Notes: a model not told the origin generated them from the letters alone. 64,000 nt of DNA from Lysinibacillus boronitolerans JCM 21713 = 10a = NBRC 103108 (GCF_000772935.1 NZ_JPVR01000081.1:62001-126000), one strand, 5' to 3'. Positions 17,053-25,570 are shown, counted from the stretch's first letter. Program-made: numbers and translations.

Positions 17053-17496
17053 ATGCCTAATCATTTAGATAATCAGCTGTGCTTTCTTTTGTATGCAACA
17101 TCAAAGGAAATCACTCGGCAATATACATTATTATTGAAGCCTTACGATCTTACTTATACAGGCTATATCACTTTATTAGCTTTAGAGGAAAACGAACAGA
17201 TAACGGTGAAAGAATTGGGCCAACGTTTATTTTTAGATTCAGGAACATTAACACCGTTGTTAAAAAAATTAGAGGCAAAGAATTACATTTGTCGTGAACG
17301 TTCTAAGGAGGACGAACGATTAATGAAAATATATTTAACCAAGGAAGGCGTAAATGTAAGAAGGAAACTACCTGAAGTGTCCCGCCAAGTGATGAAGCAA
17401 TCTAATATCTCAGAGCAGCAATTTGTACAACTGAAAAATGTACTGCAAGATATCGTATTCAATGACTGGAAAATAAAAGATGAAATTAACGTATAG
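17053..17496 (+). CDS. ohrR: MarR-family peroxide sensor OhrR
   Basis: The 147-residue protein has the MarR winged helix (VKELGQRLFLDSGTLTPLLK and the wing DERLMKIYLTKEG). A Cys in LDNQLCFLLYA near residue 10 occupies the place of the peroxide-sensing Cys15 of B. subtilis OhrR. No second Cys is placed as in the two-Cys type; a Cys occurs only in the wing region (NYICRER). Oxidation would release the divergent ohr promoter. Confidence 0.9.
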   Translation: MPNHLDNQLCFLLYATSKEITRQYTLLLKPYDLTYTGYITLLALEENEQITVKELGQRLFLDSGTLTPLLKKLEAKNYICRERSKEDERLMKIYLTKEGVNVRRKLPEVSRQVMKQSNISEQQFVQLKNVLQDIVFNDWKIKDEINV

Positions 17497-17696
17497 CTAT
17501 TTTATTAATAGGATGAATATGTCAATAAGAAGGATTGGAGCTACATAGGCTTCGATCTTTTTGTTTTTCCCTACCTCCTTTATGACTCTTCAAATGTTAA
17601 AACATCATCAAATCATCATGTGACTACACTTAAAATATATTTTTTTATTAGTTTCATTTACAGTATAGATAAGTAATTGAAAGTAGAGGTGTTTGG

Positions 17697-18146
17697 ATGA
17701 AAACATGGACAAAGACTATAAACATAAGTGCCCCCATCGAAAATGTTTGGAAATTACTTGATGGCTCTTTAGCTGATATGCAGAAGATTATGCCACAGGT
17801 AATTGAAAACAAGCCTGTAAAAGTAACGGAAGAAGGGGTTGGCAGTATTTATCGCCAAAAATATAAAGAAGGAAAACGTATCGAAGCGTATGATGTAGAA
17901 ACATTGGAATATTCGAATACACCTGATAAAAAAATATTGAAAGTAGGCTTTGTACTCGCTCATATGTTTGCAATTACGGCTTACTATGAATTAAATAAAA
18001 TAAATGAAACAGAGACCTCCTTTACTTATTCCGTAACAAATAATGCGTTAAAATGGTTCGTCAAATTATTTTTATTGTTTGCTTCGGACAAAGTAGTCGT
18101 TGAATTTTTAGAACGGGTCAAGACAGTTGCTGAAGCGCAAGACTAG
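17697..18146 (+). CDS. SRPBCC-family (START-like) protein
   Basis: The 149-residue product has the fold signature of polyketide cyclase/START-like proteins: KTINISAPIENVWKLLDG at the N-terminus, central strands and a long C-terminal helix. These proteins bind small hydrophobic ligands; the ligand here is unknown. AGAGGTG precedes the ATG. It converges on the amino-acid-binding lipoprotein gene and shares its terminator. Confidence 0.75.
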   Translation: MKTWTKTINISAPIENVWKLLDGSLADMQKIMPQVIENKPVKVTEEGVGSIYRQKYKEGKRIEAYDVETLEYSNTPDKKILKVGFVLAHMFAITAYYELNKINETETSFTYSVTNNALKWFVKLFLLFASDKVVVEFLERVKTVAEAQD

Positions 18147-18157
18147 CACCTAAAAAA

Positions 18158-18200
18158 ATAAACCGTAGAACTTCCCATGAGGTGAGCTTCTACGGTTTAT
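18158..18200. terminator. Bidirectional terminator between convergent genes
   Basis: ATAAACCGTAGAA pairs with TTCTACGGTTTAT; A and T runs flank both sides. Confidence 0.85.
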
Positions 18201-18206
18201 TTATTA

Positions 18207-18983
18207 CTAAAAGTCTGAACCTGTAATTTCTTTTAACTTACCGTTTTCTTTAATCTTTTTAAGGCCTTCATTTAACTTATCTAAAAGCTCTTTGTTCCCC
18301 TTTTGAACCATGAAACCATAGTATTCTTTTTCGAAGGAATCATCTTTAATTACTTTGATTTTGTCATTTGGATGTGCCTTGATATATTCATACACAACTG
18401 AATTATCACCAATCGCCGCTTCTACGTTGCCATTTAGCATCTCTTGAATAGCAATTGGTTGATTTTCGAAAGCAAAAATGTTGGGACTAGATTCACCCTG
18501 TAGCTTTTTGGCAGCCATATGACCAGTAGCATTAATTTGTACAGAAATCTTTTTATCTTTTAATTCATCCAATGATTGGATCTTTGAATCTTCTTTCACT
18601 ACGATTAATAATTGAGATTCGTAATACGGCTCAGTAAAATCAAATGTTTCCTTACGCTCGTCCGTAATTGTAATCCCTGCCCCACCAATATCTGTTTCGC
18701 CATTTTTAATTGTTTGGAATACAGGCTCCCATCCAATACTTTCCCACTTCACTTCAAAATCCATTTCATCTGCGATTGCTTGTAGCACATCCACATCAAT
18801 CCCTACAATTTTCCCTTTATCATCGAGTGATACGATAGGGGCAAATGTAGCCTCAGTACCTACCTTATAAACTTTTTTACTATCTCCATCACCTGATGAT
18901 GTATTGTCTTTCGAGCCGCAACCCGCTAAAACTAGCGTGAAAGCTGCCATAATTGTAAGCAACACCATTAAATTTCGTTTCAT
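18207..18983 (-). CDS. Amino-acid ABC transporter substrate-binding lipoprotein
   Basis: The 258-residue protein has a lipoprotein signal with lipobox LAGC and a periplasmic-binding-type domain of the polar amino-acid class (GTEATFAPIVSLDDKGKIVG, GIDVDVLQAIADEM, FTEPYYESQLLI). I start at 18983, where AGGGGG lies 7 nt upstream and the signal peptide begins directly; the longer frame adds 36 unlikely residues. No permease or ATPase gene is adjacent, so it must work with components encoded elsewhere. Confidence 0.88.
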   Translation of the reverse strand: MKRNLMVLLTIMAAFTLVLAGCGSKDNTSSGDGDSKKVYKVGTEATFAPIVSLDDKGKIVGIDVDVLQAIADEMDFEVKWESIGWEPVFQTIKNGETDIGGAGITITDERKETFDFTEPYYESQLLIVVKEDSKIQSLDELKDKKISVQINATGHMAAKKLQGESSPNIFAFENQPIAIQEMLNGNVEAAIGDNSVVYEYIKAHPNDKIKVIKDDSFEKEYYGFMVQKGNKELLDKLNEGLKKIKENGKLKEITGSDF

Positions 18984-19188
18984 AGCCCATCCCCCTAGTA
19001 TGATATTTTTTCCATAATGCGTATTATTTTTCGCAATTCGGAAATGTAAGACTATTACGTAAATTATAGTGACAATATTCTCTTTAGACAATACTTTTTT
19101 GTATAAAAATAATCATTTCTTTATAAATAGTATTATTCAATCTCGTTTTTAGGATAAAAAGGAATAAATAGTTAACCGGAAGCTATAC

Positions 19189-19222
19189 AAAAAAAGAATC
19201 TCCCTTAGGAAATTCTTTTTTG
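19189..19222 (-). terminator. Terminator of the first ECF sigma/anti-sigma operon
   Basis: AAAAAAGAAT pairs with ATTCTTTTTT around a 12-base loop; it can act in both directions. Confidence 0.7.
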
Positions 19223-19234
19223 AGCATCTAATCT

Positions 19235-19744
19235 TTATCGTATTGGATTTTCAAAATTCCAATTTGTATAAATGGCAGCAGCCTGAACTGGGTGTGAGGA
19301 GGTATCTTCTGTATAGCCACCAATTAAATTACCTACTCTAAAAGTAGGCTCAAATAGCTGTTCCTCCTTAGGTGGTGCTGTCGGTCCATCTATTCCTATT
19401 TTGGTTTTGTCTGTCACGACTACTTCCATACCGTTATCCAATGTAAAGCTCAGCCCATCTTCTCCGACTTCTGTAATGGTCCCTTCGATATTTACTAGCG
19501 CACTTGCCGCAGGAGCTGAATGGTCCGCAACAATTCTCTCCGTCAAATCAATTGGTGTATCATGATTTATATTTACCATAGCAAGGATAGCAATCACTGC
19601 ACAGGCTATTAAGCTTCCCACACTAATTCTTATTTTTTTCATAAAGGACCTCTTTTTATATTCCATCATCTCTTCCTGTATCTTACGCTTAAATTCCTCA
19701 GAAGCATGAATCTGCTTCATCACATTTTTATAAGCATTCATCAT
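19235..19744 (-). CDS. Probable anti-sigma factor, membrane protein
   Basis: The 169-residue protein has a basic cytoplasmic N-terminus of about 40 residues, one transmembrane helix (about 43-60) and an external domain with VNIEGTITEVGEDGLSFTLD. The start overlaps the stop of the sigma gene (ATGATGA), which indicates translational coupling and a partnership. It lacks the zinc-binding HxxxCxxC motif. The role is inferred from topology and context. Confidence 0.7.
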   Translation of the reverse strand: MMNAYKNVMKQIHASEEFKRKIQEEMMEYKKRSFMKKIRISVGSLIACAVIAILAMVNINHDTPIDLTERIVADHSAPAASALVNIEGTITEVGEDGLSFTLDNGMEVVVTDKTKIGIDGPTAPPKEEQLFEPTFRVGNLIGGYTEDTSSHPVQAAAIYTNWNFENPIR

Positions 19745-20229
19745 CCTTTGCTCCCCTCTTCTAGAATCGTTTTCAGCTTCATTCGTGCCCTTCTGAGCTT
19801 TGAGCCTACTGTATTGACGTTGATCTCTAATAAATCAGCCATTTCTGCCGTTGTATAGCCCTCGTAATAATGTAAATAAACAATGACTCTCTCTTCTGAA
19901 GGAAGCTCAAAAATTTCAGTAAGAACCATCTGCTCCTCTTTTGCAATAAAGGCCATTTCTTCTGTAATGGGCACTGTCTTCTTCACACGTGAAGACTTAA
20001 AATAATCCTTGCACTTATTAAATGTCACCTTTATGAGCCAAGCCTTTAAATGAGCTTCATGAGCGAAGGGCTTGTTCTGCCTCATCAGTGTCATATAAAC
20101 CTCCTGCACAATGTCCTCCGCCTCAGCCATATTTTTGGTCTGTTGCACAGCAATTCGTATGAGGGTGTCACTATATGTTTGAACAATTTCTTGCACACTT
20201 AAGCCAGCAAACTTTATCATATTTTTCAC
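19741..20229 (-). CDS. ECF-type RNA polymerase sigma factor
   Basis: The 162-residue protein has region 2 (AEDIVQEVYMTLMRQNK and AWLIKVTFNKCKDY) and region 4 (LPSEERVIVYLHYYEGYTTAEMADLL). The start is probably the GTG at 20229, 4 nt after AGGAGG; the next in-frame ATG is 9 nt further. It forms an operon with the membrane protein downstream. The stimulus is unknown. Confidence 0.9.
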   Translation of the reverse strand: MKNMIKFAGLSVQEIVQTYSDTLIRIAVQQTKNMAEAEDIVQEVYMTLMRQNKPFAHEAHLKAWLIKVTFNKCKDYFKSSRVKKTVPITEEMAFIAKEEQMVLTEIFELPSEERVIVYLHYYEGYTTAEMADLLEINVNTVGSKLRRARMKLKTILEEGSKG

Positions 20230-20341
20230 CTAACCTCCTTCATGACATAATACGATTCAACTTCAGCTATTCGTGCAACAGATACACTTTAGCTTACATT
20301 TTAATAAAAAAAGAGACCCTTTTTAGCTGCAAATAGACATG

Positions 20342-20373
20342 CAAAAACCCGCAAACCGTAGATGATTTGCGGG
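20342..20373 (-). terminator. Terminator of the AbiEii-like gene
   Basis: On the minus strand CCCGCAAA pairs with TTTGCGGG around a ten-base loop, followed by TTTTT. Confidence 0.88.
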
Positions 20374-20382
20374 TCCCTCTCT

Positions 20383-21183
20383 TCATTGCCAAGCTCGATT
20401 GTTCCATTGCTTGAAAAATTCGTCCTCAGCCAAAATAGCTTCATATATAGGGATAAAGAATTGCTTCAGAATCCCTGTCATCTCGAGTGTAGAAGTTAGC
20501 TCGATTGTAAAATGATGGCGATCAAATAATTCCACAATATACGCCTGCAATCTTCGTCCTTCAATAGTTTGCGTTTGTAGCAATTGTTGTACTTCATTTA
20601 TTGTTTTTTCTGTCTTTTCTAATGCTGGATATTGGTAAATTTCGATAAATTTTTGTGCAAGCACGAATTCTGTTGGATATGTATAAACCACCGCCACCTT
20701 ATTGTCTAGCAAGCTAGGAAAATTAATAGTCTTTGGTGTTATTCGCATGTTTTCTTTAAAGGTAATCCTTACTTCTATGTATACTGTCATTTTACCCAAT
20801 GTAGCGGGAATGCTTAGTTGAATATTATCATTCGATACGGACGATTCGATCTTCTGTGCATCCCATTCAATGCCATCCGCTGGTATTGCTAGTGAGCAAA
20901 TTTCTTTAAAGGCCTGTTTCACTATATCATGTTGATGAACGCTTGCTTGCGCTGTCAGCGTGACTTCTTTGGAAGGCTTCACCAATCCATTTGTTAAAGC
21001 AAATAATAGTAGATCCCCATCTAGATAAAATTGATCTTCATAGGAGGATACGGATAGACGATAAAGCAGTCTTTCTTGGCAATAGCGTGATACTAGCTGC
21101 TCCATATTGTCTTGCCGTGTAGCCATTTCTTCTAGTTGTGTCACTACATTCGTAGATAGCGTGTCGATATTTCCCATTGACAT
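20383..21183 (-). CDS. AbiEii-type nucleotidyltransferase-like protein with a degenerate catalytic motif
   Basis: The 266-residue protein follows the AbiEii/MNT layout: an N-terminal ERLLYRLSVSSYEDQFYL, then a strand with GDLLLFALTNGLVKPSKEV, then a middle part TINFPSLLDNKVAVVYTYPT and EFVLAQKFIEIY that matches the conserved YPTLLD...YP.E.VIAEK stretch. In active enzymes the second segment reads R-P-T-x-D-I-D; here it is KPSKEVT, so both acidic metal ligands are changed (Asp to Glu and Asp to Thr) and the preceding Gly-Gly is Gly-Asp. No AbiEi-like antitoxin gene is adjacent. It is probably a catalytically dead relative or a domesticated protein. Confidence 0.65.
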   Translation of the reverse strand: MSMGNIDTLSTNVVTQLEEMATRQDNMEQLVSRYCQERLLYRLSVSSYEDQFYLDGDLLLFALTNGLVKPSKEVTLTAQASVHQHDIVKQAFKEICSLAIPADGIEWDAQKIESSVSNDNIQLSIPATLGKMTVYIEVRITFKENMRITPKTINFPSLLDNKVAVVYTYPTEFVLAQKFIEIYQYPALEKTEKTINEVQQLLQTQTIEGRRLQAYIVELFDRHHFTIELTSTLEMTGILKQFFIPIYEAILAEDEFFKQWNNRAWQ

Positions 21184-21295
21184 CCCTCACCTTTTTGATT
21201 TTTCTGATTTTTTAATGTAGAATTTAGATTTTTACTAAAATTCATGCTTTTATTATCACTTATTTATGGAAGAGAGTAAACGGTAATGTATACCA

Positions 21296-21331
21296 AAAAG
21301 GCCTGTCATGGTTGGACCTGACAGGCTTTAA
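21296..21331. terminator. Hairpin terminator
   Basis: GCCTGTCA pairs with TGACAGGC around a ten-base loop; the minus strand continues with TTTTT. Confidence 0.75.
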
Positions 21332-21353
21332 AATTAGACAAGGGGCAGCCTCG

Positions 21354-21545
21354 CTATTGCGAAACTACCCCTTTAGTATTTATAGGTAACATTCTCGTAA
21401 ATTGTAAAAGTCTCAACCCAATCGTCTGGGGAATATTATCTTGAAACCAAATTCGTTTCATCACCGCGGTAAAATTCCACTGTGTGCCTTCTAACTTAAG
21501 CAACGCAAACCCTACCATCTTTTGCGTCCTTGCAGCCCCAAAGCA
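21354..21545 (-). pseudogene. Unassigned coding relic
   Basis: The minus strand is open and protein-like (QKMVGFALLKLEGTQWNF, then IWFQDNIPQTIGLRLLQ) up to a stop at 21354. No start or ribosome site is seen. The family is not recognised. Confidence 0.25.
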
Positions 21546-21672
21546 TGCGCCAGTGTGAATAAGTATCTACAAAAACAAAAAGCAGAATGCCAGATTACGG
21601 AAATATGCCACCTAAAATAGCACGTGTTCTATTATAGCACCTTATACTATAAAAGTAAAGGTCTATAAAAAA

Positions 21673-22434
21673 TCACCAAGGAATCTCCTCAAAACATTTA
21701 ATCTGATAGCCCTTTTCAGCTGTCCATTGGAGAAGTGTTTGCCAAAAGTTTTCACAGGCCGCTATGATTTGCTGAGAATTCGTAAGATTGCCCGTCATGA
21801 CCATTTCAGCTAATGCTTTTAACCCGTGTGGCTGATCATCCATCGCTAAAGCCTCAGGTAATACTTGTGCAGATGTTGTATAGCACTGCTTATGGTGTAA
21901 TCCTACTATCATAGCACCTGTCATCGCTATTTTCATTGCCAATATCGGCAAAAATGTGGTCGGCCCCTGAACAGTTATGTTCCTTAATTTCCCCATGTAT
22001 TCATACATTTCTTCTACAATGGTTTTGCAAATTGCTTCCTTAAATCGGGCATTCTCCACAGTGGCCGCTTTGTCTTTGAGTTCTAGAAAAAAGCCAGAAG
22101 GATCGTAAAGTGGCTGTAAATCGAAAAACTTCCCATTGGTTAATGGCCAATCTTCCTCAACTGTTATCGCCTCTTGAATAATCACTTCTGCCTGATCGAA
22201 ATTGACCTCTGCCTTCCAATCTCCTGCTGTCCATTCATAGCTATAGCTGTGCTCTAATTGATGACAGACACACTTAAGCTCAATGTCGGAAAACGGACCA
22301 TCCGTTTTTCTAGCCAACGAGCCATAAATACCAATTGCTCGAACATTTGCCCCATATTTTGCGATTACTTGTTGCGCAATCGAATGGGCAATCTGCATAC
22401 GTTCATCACTTGTCTTTTTTCTTGGTCCAATCAT
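21673..22434 (-). CDS. ANT(4')-like aminoglycoside nucleotidyltransferase
   Basis: The 253-residue protein has the same length and layout as kanamycin nucleotidyltransferase. Key parts are conserved: the GS motif with metal-binding acids (GIYGSLARKTDGPFSDIE), the third acidic residue in WKAEVNF, the catalytic Glu context VEEMYEYMGKLRN, and VQGPTTFLP followed by GLHHKQCYTTSAQVL. Enzymes of this family transfer AMP to the 4'-hydroxyl of kanamycin, tobramycin and related drugs. AAAGGAG precedes the ATG. No mobile element flanks it, so it looks like a resident chromosomal gene. Activity is inferred from the intact motifs. Confidence 0.85.
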   Translation of the reverse strand: MIGPRKKTSDERMQIAHSIAQQVIAKYGANVRAIGIYGSLARKTDGPFSDIELKCVCHQLEHSYSYEWTAGDWKAEVNFDQAEVIIQEAITVEEDWPLTNGKFFDLQPLYDPSGFFLELKDKAATVENARFKEAICKTIVEEMYEYMGKLRNITVQGPTTFLPILAMKIAMTGAMIVGLHHKQCYTTSAQVLPEALAMDDQPHGLKALAEMVMTGNLTNSQQIIAACENFWQTLLQWTAEKGYQIKCFEEIPW

Positions 22435-22536
22435 TTACATCGCTCCTTTTATCATAAGATCGTTGTTATTGAACCAAGGTGGACCACGGGCTTAACGAGG
22501 AATTTTTGCTGGTAACATTATCAAAATCTCCTTTCA

Positions 22537-23028
22537 TCACATTTCCTGCAATTTAATAGAGCATACAAAATCGATATGAAATGCTTCATGGCTTACAGAT
22601 TGAATGTGACCCTTATATTTCATGTCATATAGTAAAATCATTGTATTATAAGCTTTCTGTAGTTCATTCCCCATTTTGGCTAGCACTTGATGTTTAAATT
22701 GCTGCGAATAGGAGAATTCATCACAAAGTAGTTGCTTAAGTTGGTTTGAAGCTGCTTCGTAAAATAGCGCTTCACAAAAATCCTCGTCGAAGGTTAAGCC
22801 GAAATCGTATTCAAATTGATTGTAGAATTCATCATAAAGTGCTTTAAACTCTTCCTCATAAGTACGGTGCTGATTTTCTGGTAAAAAAAGCTTTGCTAAT
22901 TTTTGTGAAAAGGCTTCGTCCGTTTCATCTTCTCCCTGATAGACAGTGGCAAGATATGTATGTAACTGTTCTTCGCTTGTAAAATTACCAGCCCATATGG
23001 AAACATAGCCATTCTGTTCATCATCCAT
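22537..23028 (-). CDS. Imm22-like immunity protein
   Basis: The 163-residue acidic protein begins with GYVSIWAGNFTSEEQLHTYL, which resembles the opening of the immunity protein 22 family (VSIW.GNF followed by an acidic helix). Such proteins neutralise polymorphic toxins. No toxin gene is present; the upstream gene ends 4 nt before this start, so the two form an operon. The family call rests on a short motif. Confidence 0.55.
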   Translation of the reverse strand: MDDEQNGYVSIWAGNFTSEEQLHTYLATVYQGEDETDEAFSQKLAKLFLPENQHRTYEEEFKALYDEFYNQFEYDFGLTFDEDFCEALFYEAASNQLKQLLCDEFSYSQQFKHQVLAKMGNELQKAYNTMILLYDMKYKGHIQSVSHEAFHIDFVCSIKLQEM

Positions 23029-23032
23029 GACC

Positions 23033-23587
23033 TCATCCCTTTCTCGAATAAATCAATGCACCGCCTGAGCCCATTATTATTAAATGCTTGCCAGATGGAG
23101 AAAATCCACATTTAATCATGCCATCCAATCGCTGTAAATCAATAGCTGTCGCATTTTTTAAATAAGTATAATTAGTTATATAAAGATAATCGAGTACTAC
23201 TGTTGCACGTGGCCACCAAGGATAAATAACTTCAACCTGCCAACCATCTGCTGTCATATGAATCCCATCCCCAGCTTCAAAGCCGAAAATAGATATTGTC
23301 CGCTGAGGCAATTGAAATGTTAAACGGTCATCACTCATTCTGTCGTAGGTTTCATCCGCATCTCGTTCTCGATGAAGACGACGACCTGTTATAGGCTCAG
23401 TGACACTATAGCCAGAGCCACTAATTAGCACGATGTTTTCCTCATCATCCCAACCGCAAGCCAAAACACCATTGGCAGTAATGATCGTTTCATACGCCCA
23501 TGGAATAGGAGGTTTTGTGCAGATCAACGATTGTGCATTCGCCAGCAACTCTAGCTCAAAGGGAGTTCGTCTATCATTGTTCACCAT
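23033..23587 (-). CDS. Protein of unknown function paired with the Imm22-like gene
   Basis: The 184-residue product is rich in beta-strand patterns (VLACGWDDEENIVLISGSGY and CGFSPSGKHLIIMGSGGAL), with no signal or membrane segment. I start at the ATG at 23587 because GGAGGGG lies 9 nt upstream. The close pairing with the Imm22-like gene suggests a second immunity or accessory protein, but no family is recognised. Confidence 0.55.
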   Translation of the reverse strand: MVNNDRRTPFELELLANAQSLICTKPPIPWAYETIITANGVLACGWDDEENIVLISGSGYSVTEPITGRRLHRERDADETYDRMSDDRLTFQLPQRTISIFGFEAGDGIHMTADGWQVEVIYPWWPRATVVLDYLYITNYTYLKNATAIDLQRLDGMIKCGFSPSGKHLIIMGSGGALIYSRKG

Positions 23588-23622
23588 ATTATTCCACCCC
23601 TCCTCTTTTATTACCATATACT

Positions 23623-23650
23623 AAAAAAAGGCTTGTCTCAAGAACAAGCC
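23623..23650 (-). terminator. Terminator of the ypiP-like operon
   Basis: GGCTTGT pairs with ACAAGCC, followed on the minus strand by seven T. Confidence 0.85.
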
Positions 23651-23651
23651 T

Positions 23652-24440
23652 CTATACCTCTAACACACCATAATGAAATTTTGCAGTTATCCGTTCATGC
23701 TGCTGAAAGCCATAGGTCGCAAACCACTCTGAGCGAAAATGTGCCTTTAACACCACACGCTTTTTCGCTACACGCTTGGCTTCATAAACCCATTCATCGG
23801 TTAATGTGACATGCTCCCCTGCTAGCCGTAGTGCCTGAAAATTATTGGCCTCTTCAATAACCTTCTCAAACATCGGGTCCATATAGACTACATCAAATGC
23901 ATTGTCTGGTAGGGTTTTCAAATAGCGAACAGCCTCAGACTGTATTATTTCGATGTGTCGCATACAGGCAGTTAACGGTAGCTCGGATGTATCATAGGCT
24001 TGCATCCCCTGTCTAACAATAAACGCTACATTTGGATTCGCTTCCAGTCCCACAACACGACCTGCTTCACCCACTGTATAAGCCGCTAACATGGCATCTG
24101 CAGCTAAACCTAATGTACAATCCAACACCGAATCCCCCAGTTGAAGCTGTGCCGCTTCCAAAAAAGGCTCTGCCTCACCTCGGGCCACACGCTTTAATCG
24201 AAACGCCGCAGAATTGGGGTGAAAGAAAAACGGCTCCTGCGCCCCATAGGCATAATACTCGAAGCGATTCTTGCCCGCCACGATCACATGTGCTTGTAAC
24301 TCCTGTGAAATCTTGCGAACAGAGCGCTTGTTTCGTGGCTCAAACGCAGCACCTAATTCTTGACACGCAAAAGCAGCGAGCGCCATCGATACATCGTCTG
24401 GTCTCCCCGCTGTCGTCACAATCGTTTTTAATTCTCGCAT
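23652..24440 (-). CDS. ypiP: SAM-dependent methyltransferase, YpiP/RsmJ-like
   Basis: The 262-residue protein has a class I methyltransferase core: motif I LQLGDSVLDCTLGLAADAML, the acidic end of strand 2 (VVGLEANP) and motif IV DVVYMDPMFE. The DPMF motif and overall length match the YpiP/RsmJ-type family (possible RNA methyltransferases). The start overlaps the end of the bacilliredoxin gene by 13 nt, so the two are cotranscribed. In my recollection yphP and ypiP are also neighbours in B. subtilis. Confidence 0.7.
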   Translation of the reverse strand: MRELKTIVTTAGRPDDVSMALAAFACQELGAAFEPRNKRSVRKISQELQAHVIVAGKNRFEYYAYGAQEPFFFHPNSAAFRLKRVARGEAEPFLEAAQLQLGDSVLDCTLGLAADAMLAAYTVGEAGRVVGLEANPNVAFIVRQGMQAYDTSELPLTACMRHIEIIQSEAVRYLKTLPDNAFDVVYMDPMFEKVIEEANNFQALRLAGEHVTLTDEWVYEAKRVAKKRVVLKAHFRSEWFATYGFQQHERITAKFHYGVLEV

Positions 24441-24859
24441 GTTTGCTCTAACACGCCAGTTAAATGAGAGACAATCTGCTCCACAGGGAATCCCTCAATT
24501 TGTTCACGTGGGATAAAGTAAGCCAACTCCCCATCCTTTAAAATTGCCATAGATGGTGAGCTAGGTGGCACATCCTCAAAATAACCACGCATCGCCGCAG
24601 TCGCCTCTGGATCCTGCCCCGCAAACACCGTCACAAGATGATCTGGCTTCACCGCTGCAATCGCCTCACGCGCCGCTGGACGAGCAAGCCCTGCCGCACA
24701 ACCACAAACCGAGTTAATCACCACTAACGATGTTCCCTTCGTCTCCGCCATAAATTCATTCACCGCATCCGCAGTCGTTAGCTCCGTAAAACCAGCCTCC
24801 ACAAGCTCCTCACGCATCGGCTTCACAACCTGCTTCATATATTCATCATAAGCGTTCAT
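24428..24859 (-). CDS. brxA: Bacilliredoxin (YphP/YqiW family)
   Basis: The 143-residue protein has the CGC active site in VINSVCGCAAGLARPAA, then VTVFAGQDPEATAAMRGYF and PPSSPSMA, all family hallmarks. Bacilliredoxins remove bacillithiol from oxidised protein thiols. The ATG at 24859 has GAGGG 7 nt upstream. The sequence is about equally close to both B. subtilis paralogues; I choose BrxA because a YpiP-like gene is next to it. Confidence 0.85.
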   Translation of the reverse strand: MNAYDEYMKQVVKPMREELVEAGFTELTTADAVNEFMAETKGTSLVVINSVCGCAAGLARPAAREAIAAVKPDHLVTVFAGQDPEATAAMRGYFEDVPPSSPSMAILKDGELAYFIPREQIEGFPVEQIVSHLTGVLEQTCEN

Positions 24860-24895
24860 GCTTTTACCCTCTTTCGTATGTATTCGCAAACCTTA

Positions 24896-25096
24896 TTATA
24901 GCAAGGTTTTGTGTGAATGTACAAAGACATGCTTTTTGCTTGATTTCGTGGGTTTTTGGGGGGAATGTGACTTTTTTGTGATTTTGGTGACTTTAATCCT
25001 GCCTAAAGCCTCTCGAATTTCTTTGATATTTGATTTAGCAACTGCCAGACATGTTTTACATCTATCATTTTCTAATCTTTCAACTCGTTGCTCCAT
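24896..25096 (-). CDS. Small basic protein, uncertain
   Basis: A 66-residue frame starts at an ATG at 25096 with AGGTGA 6 nt upstream, which supports translation. The first half is a charged helix (MEQRVERLENDRCKTCL) with a CxxC, the rest is Lys-rich. It resembles the start of XhlA-like phage proteins only in its first few residues. It runs up to the bacilliredoxin promoter region. Confidence 0.35.
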   Translation of the reverse strand: MEQRVERLENDRCKTCLAVAKSNIKEIREALGRIKVTKITKKSHSPQKPTKSSKKHVFVHSHKTLL

Positions 25097-25111
25097 AGGA
25101 ATCACCTCACA

Positions 25112-25140
25112 AATAAAAATAGCACTGCCAGGGACAGTGC
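25112..25140 (-). terminator. Second terminator downstream of exon cassette A
   Basis: GCACTG pairs with CAGTGC, followed on the minus strand by TATTTTTATTT. A related hairpin follows cassette C. Confidence 0.65.
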
Positions 25141-25189
25141 GTTGCTTAGGTCTTGTAGTATAATAAAAACCCTCCACGAAAGTGAAAGG

Positions 25190-25220
25190 CAAAAAGGAAC
25201 CCCACCCAAAAGGTGAGGTT
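25190..25220 (-). terminator. Terminator of exon cassette A
   Basis: On the minus strand AACCTCACC pairs with GGTGGGGTT around a short T loop, then TTCCTTTTT. It is homologous to the terminators of cassettes B and C. Confidence 0.8.
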
Positions 25221-25243
25221 ACTCGAATTATGAATTTTTTATA

Positions 25244-25570
25244 TTAGATATCATAAACAGTATGCAATTCATACCCTATTGAAATAACGCTACTTACTCC
25301 ATCTGAGACTTCTATAAAATAATAGTAAGTGGTATTAGAGCTTACGTTATTGTCAGTAAAAGTTTGAATTCCACTAGCTATATCACTTGCAATTGTAGTG
25401 GCAGTAGTACTATCGTTAACCGTATTTCGTTTTACAGCATATGTGAATGTACCGTTATCTGACACACTATCATTCCACGTAAGAAAAGCCTTCAAACCAA
25501 CTCCTGGGAAAGTTGGTAACACATCCATACTTGAACCCGCTATATTTGTAACAGTTTGTAAGTTATTGCT
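25244..25570 (-). CDS. Alternative 3' exon A: fibronectin III-like domain
   Basis: The frame is open from the predicted intron end at 25571 to the stop, 108 codons, without a ribosome site; the first ATG is well inside. It starts SNNLQTVTNIAGSSMDV and contains a fibronectin-type pattern (LKAFLTWNDSVSDNGTFTYAV, then YYYFIEVSDGVSS). It should be translated only when joined to an upstream exon. The length from the predicted splice site to the stop is an exact multiple of three, as in exons B and C. Confidence 0.6.
   Translation of the reverse strand, partial: SNNLQTVTNIAGSSMDVLPTFPGVGLKAFLTWNDSVSDNGTFTYAVKRNTVNDSTTATTIASDIASGIQTFTDNNVSSNTTYYYFIEVSDGVSSVISIGYELHTVYDI

Larger units (their letters stand above)
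21184..21672. other. Gene-poor stretch with a hairpin and a coding relic
   Basis: The stretch holds a terminator (21296-21331) and a minus-strand open piece (21354-21545), both listed separately. No intact gene is visible. Confidence 0.5.
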
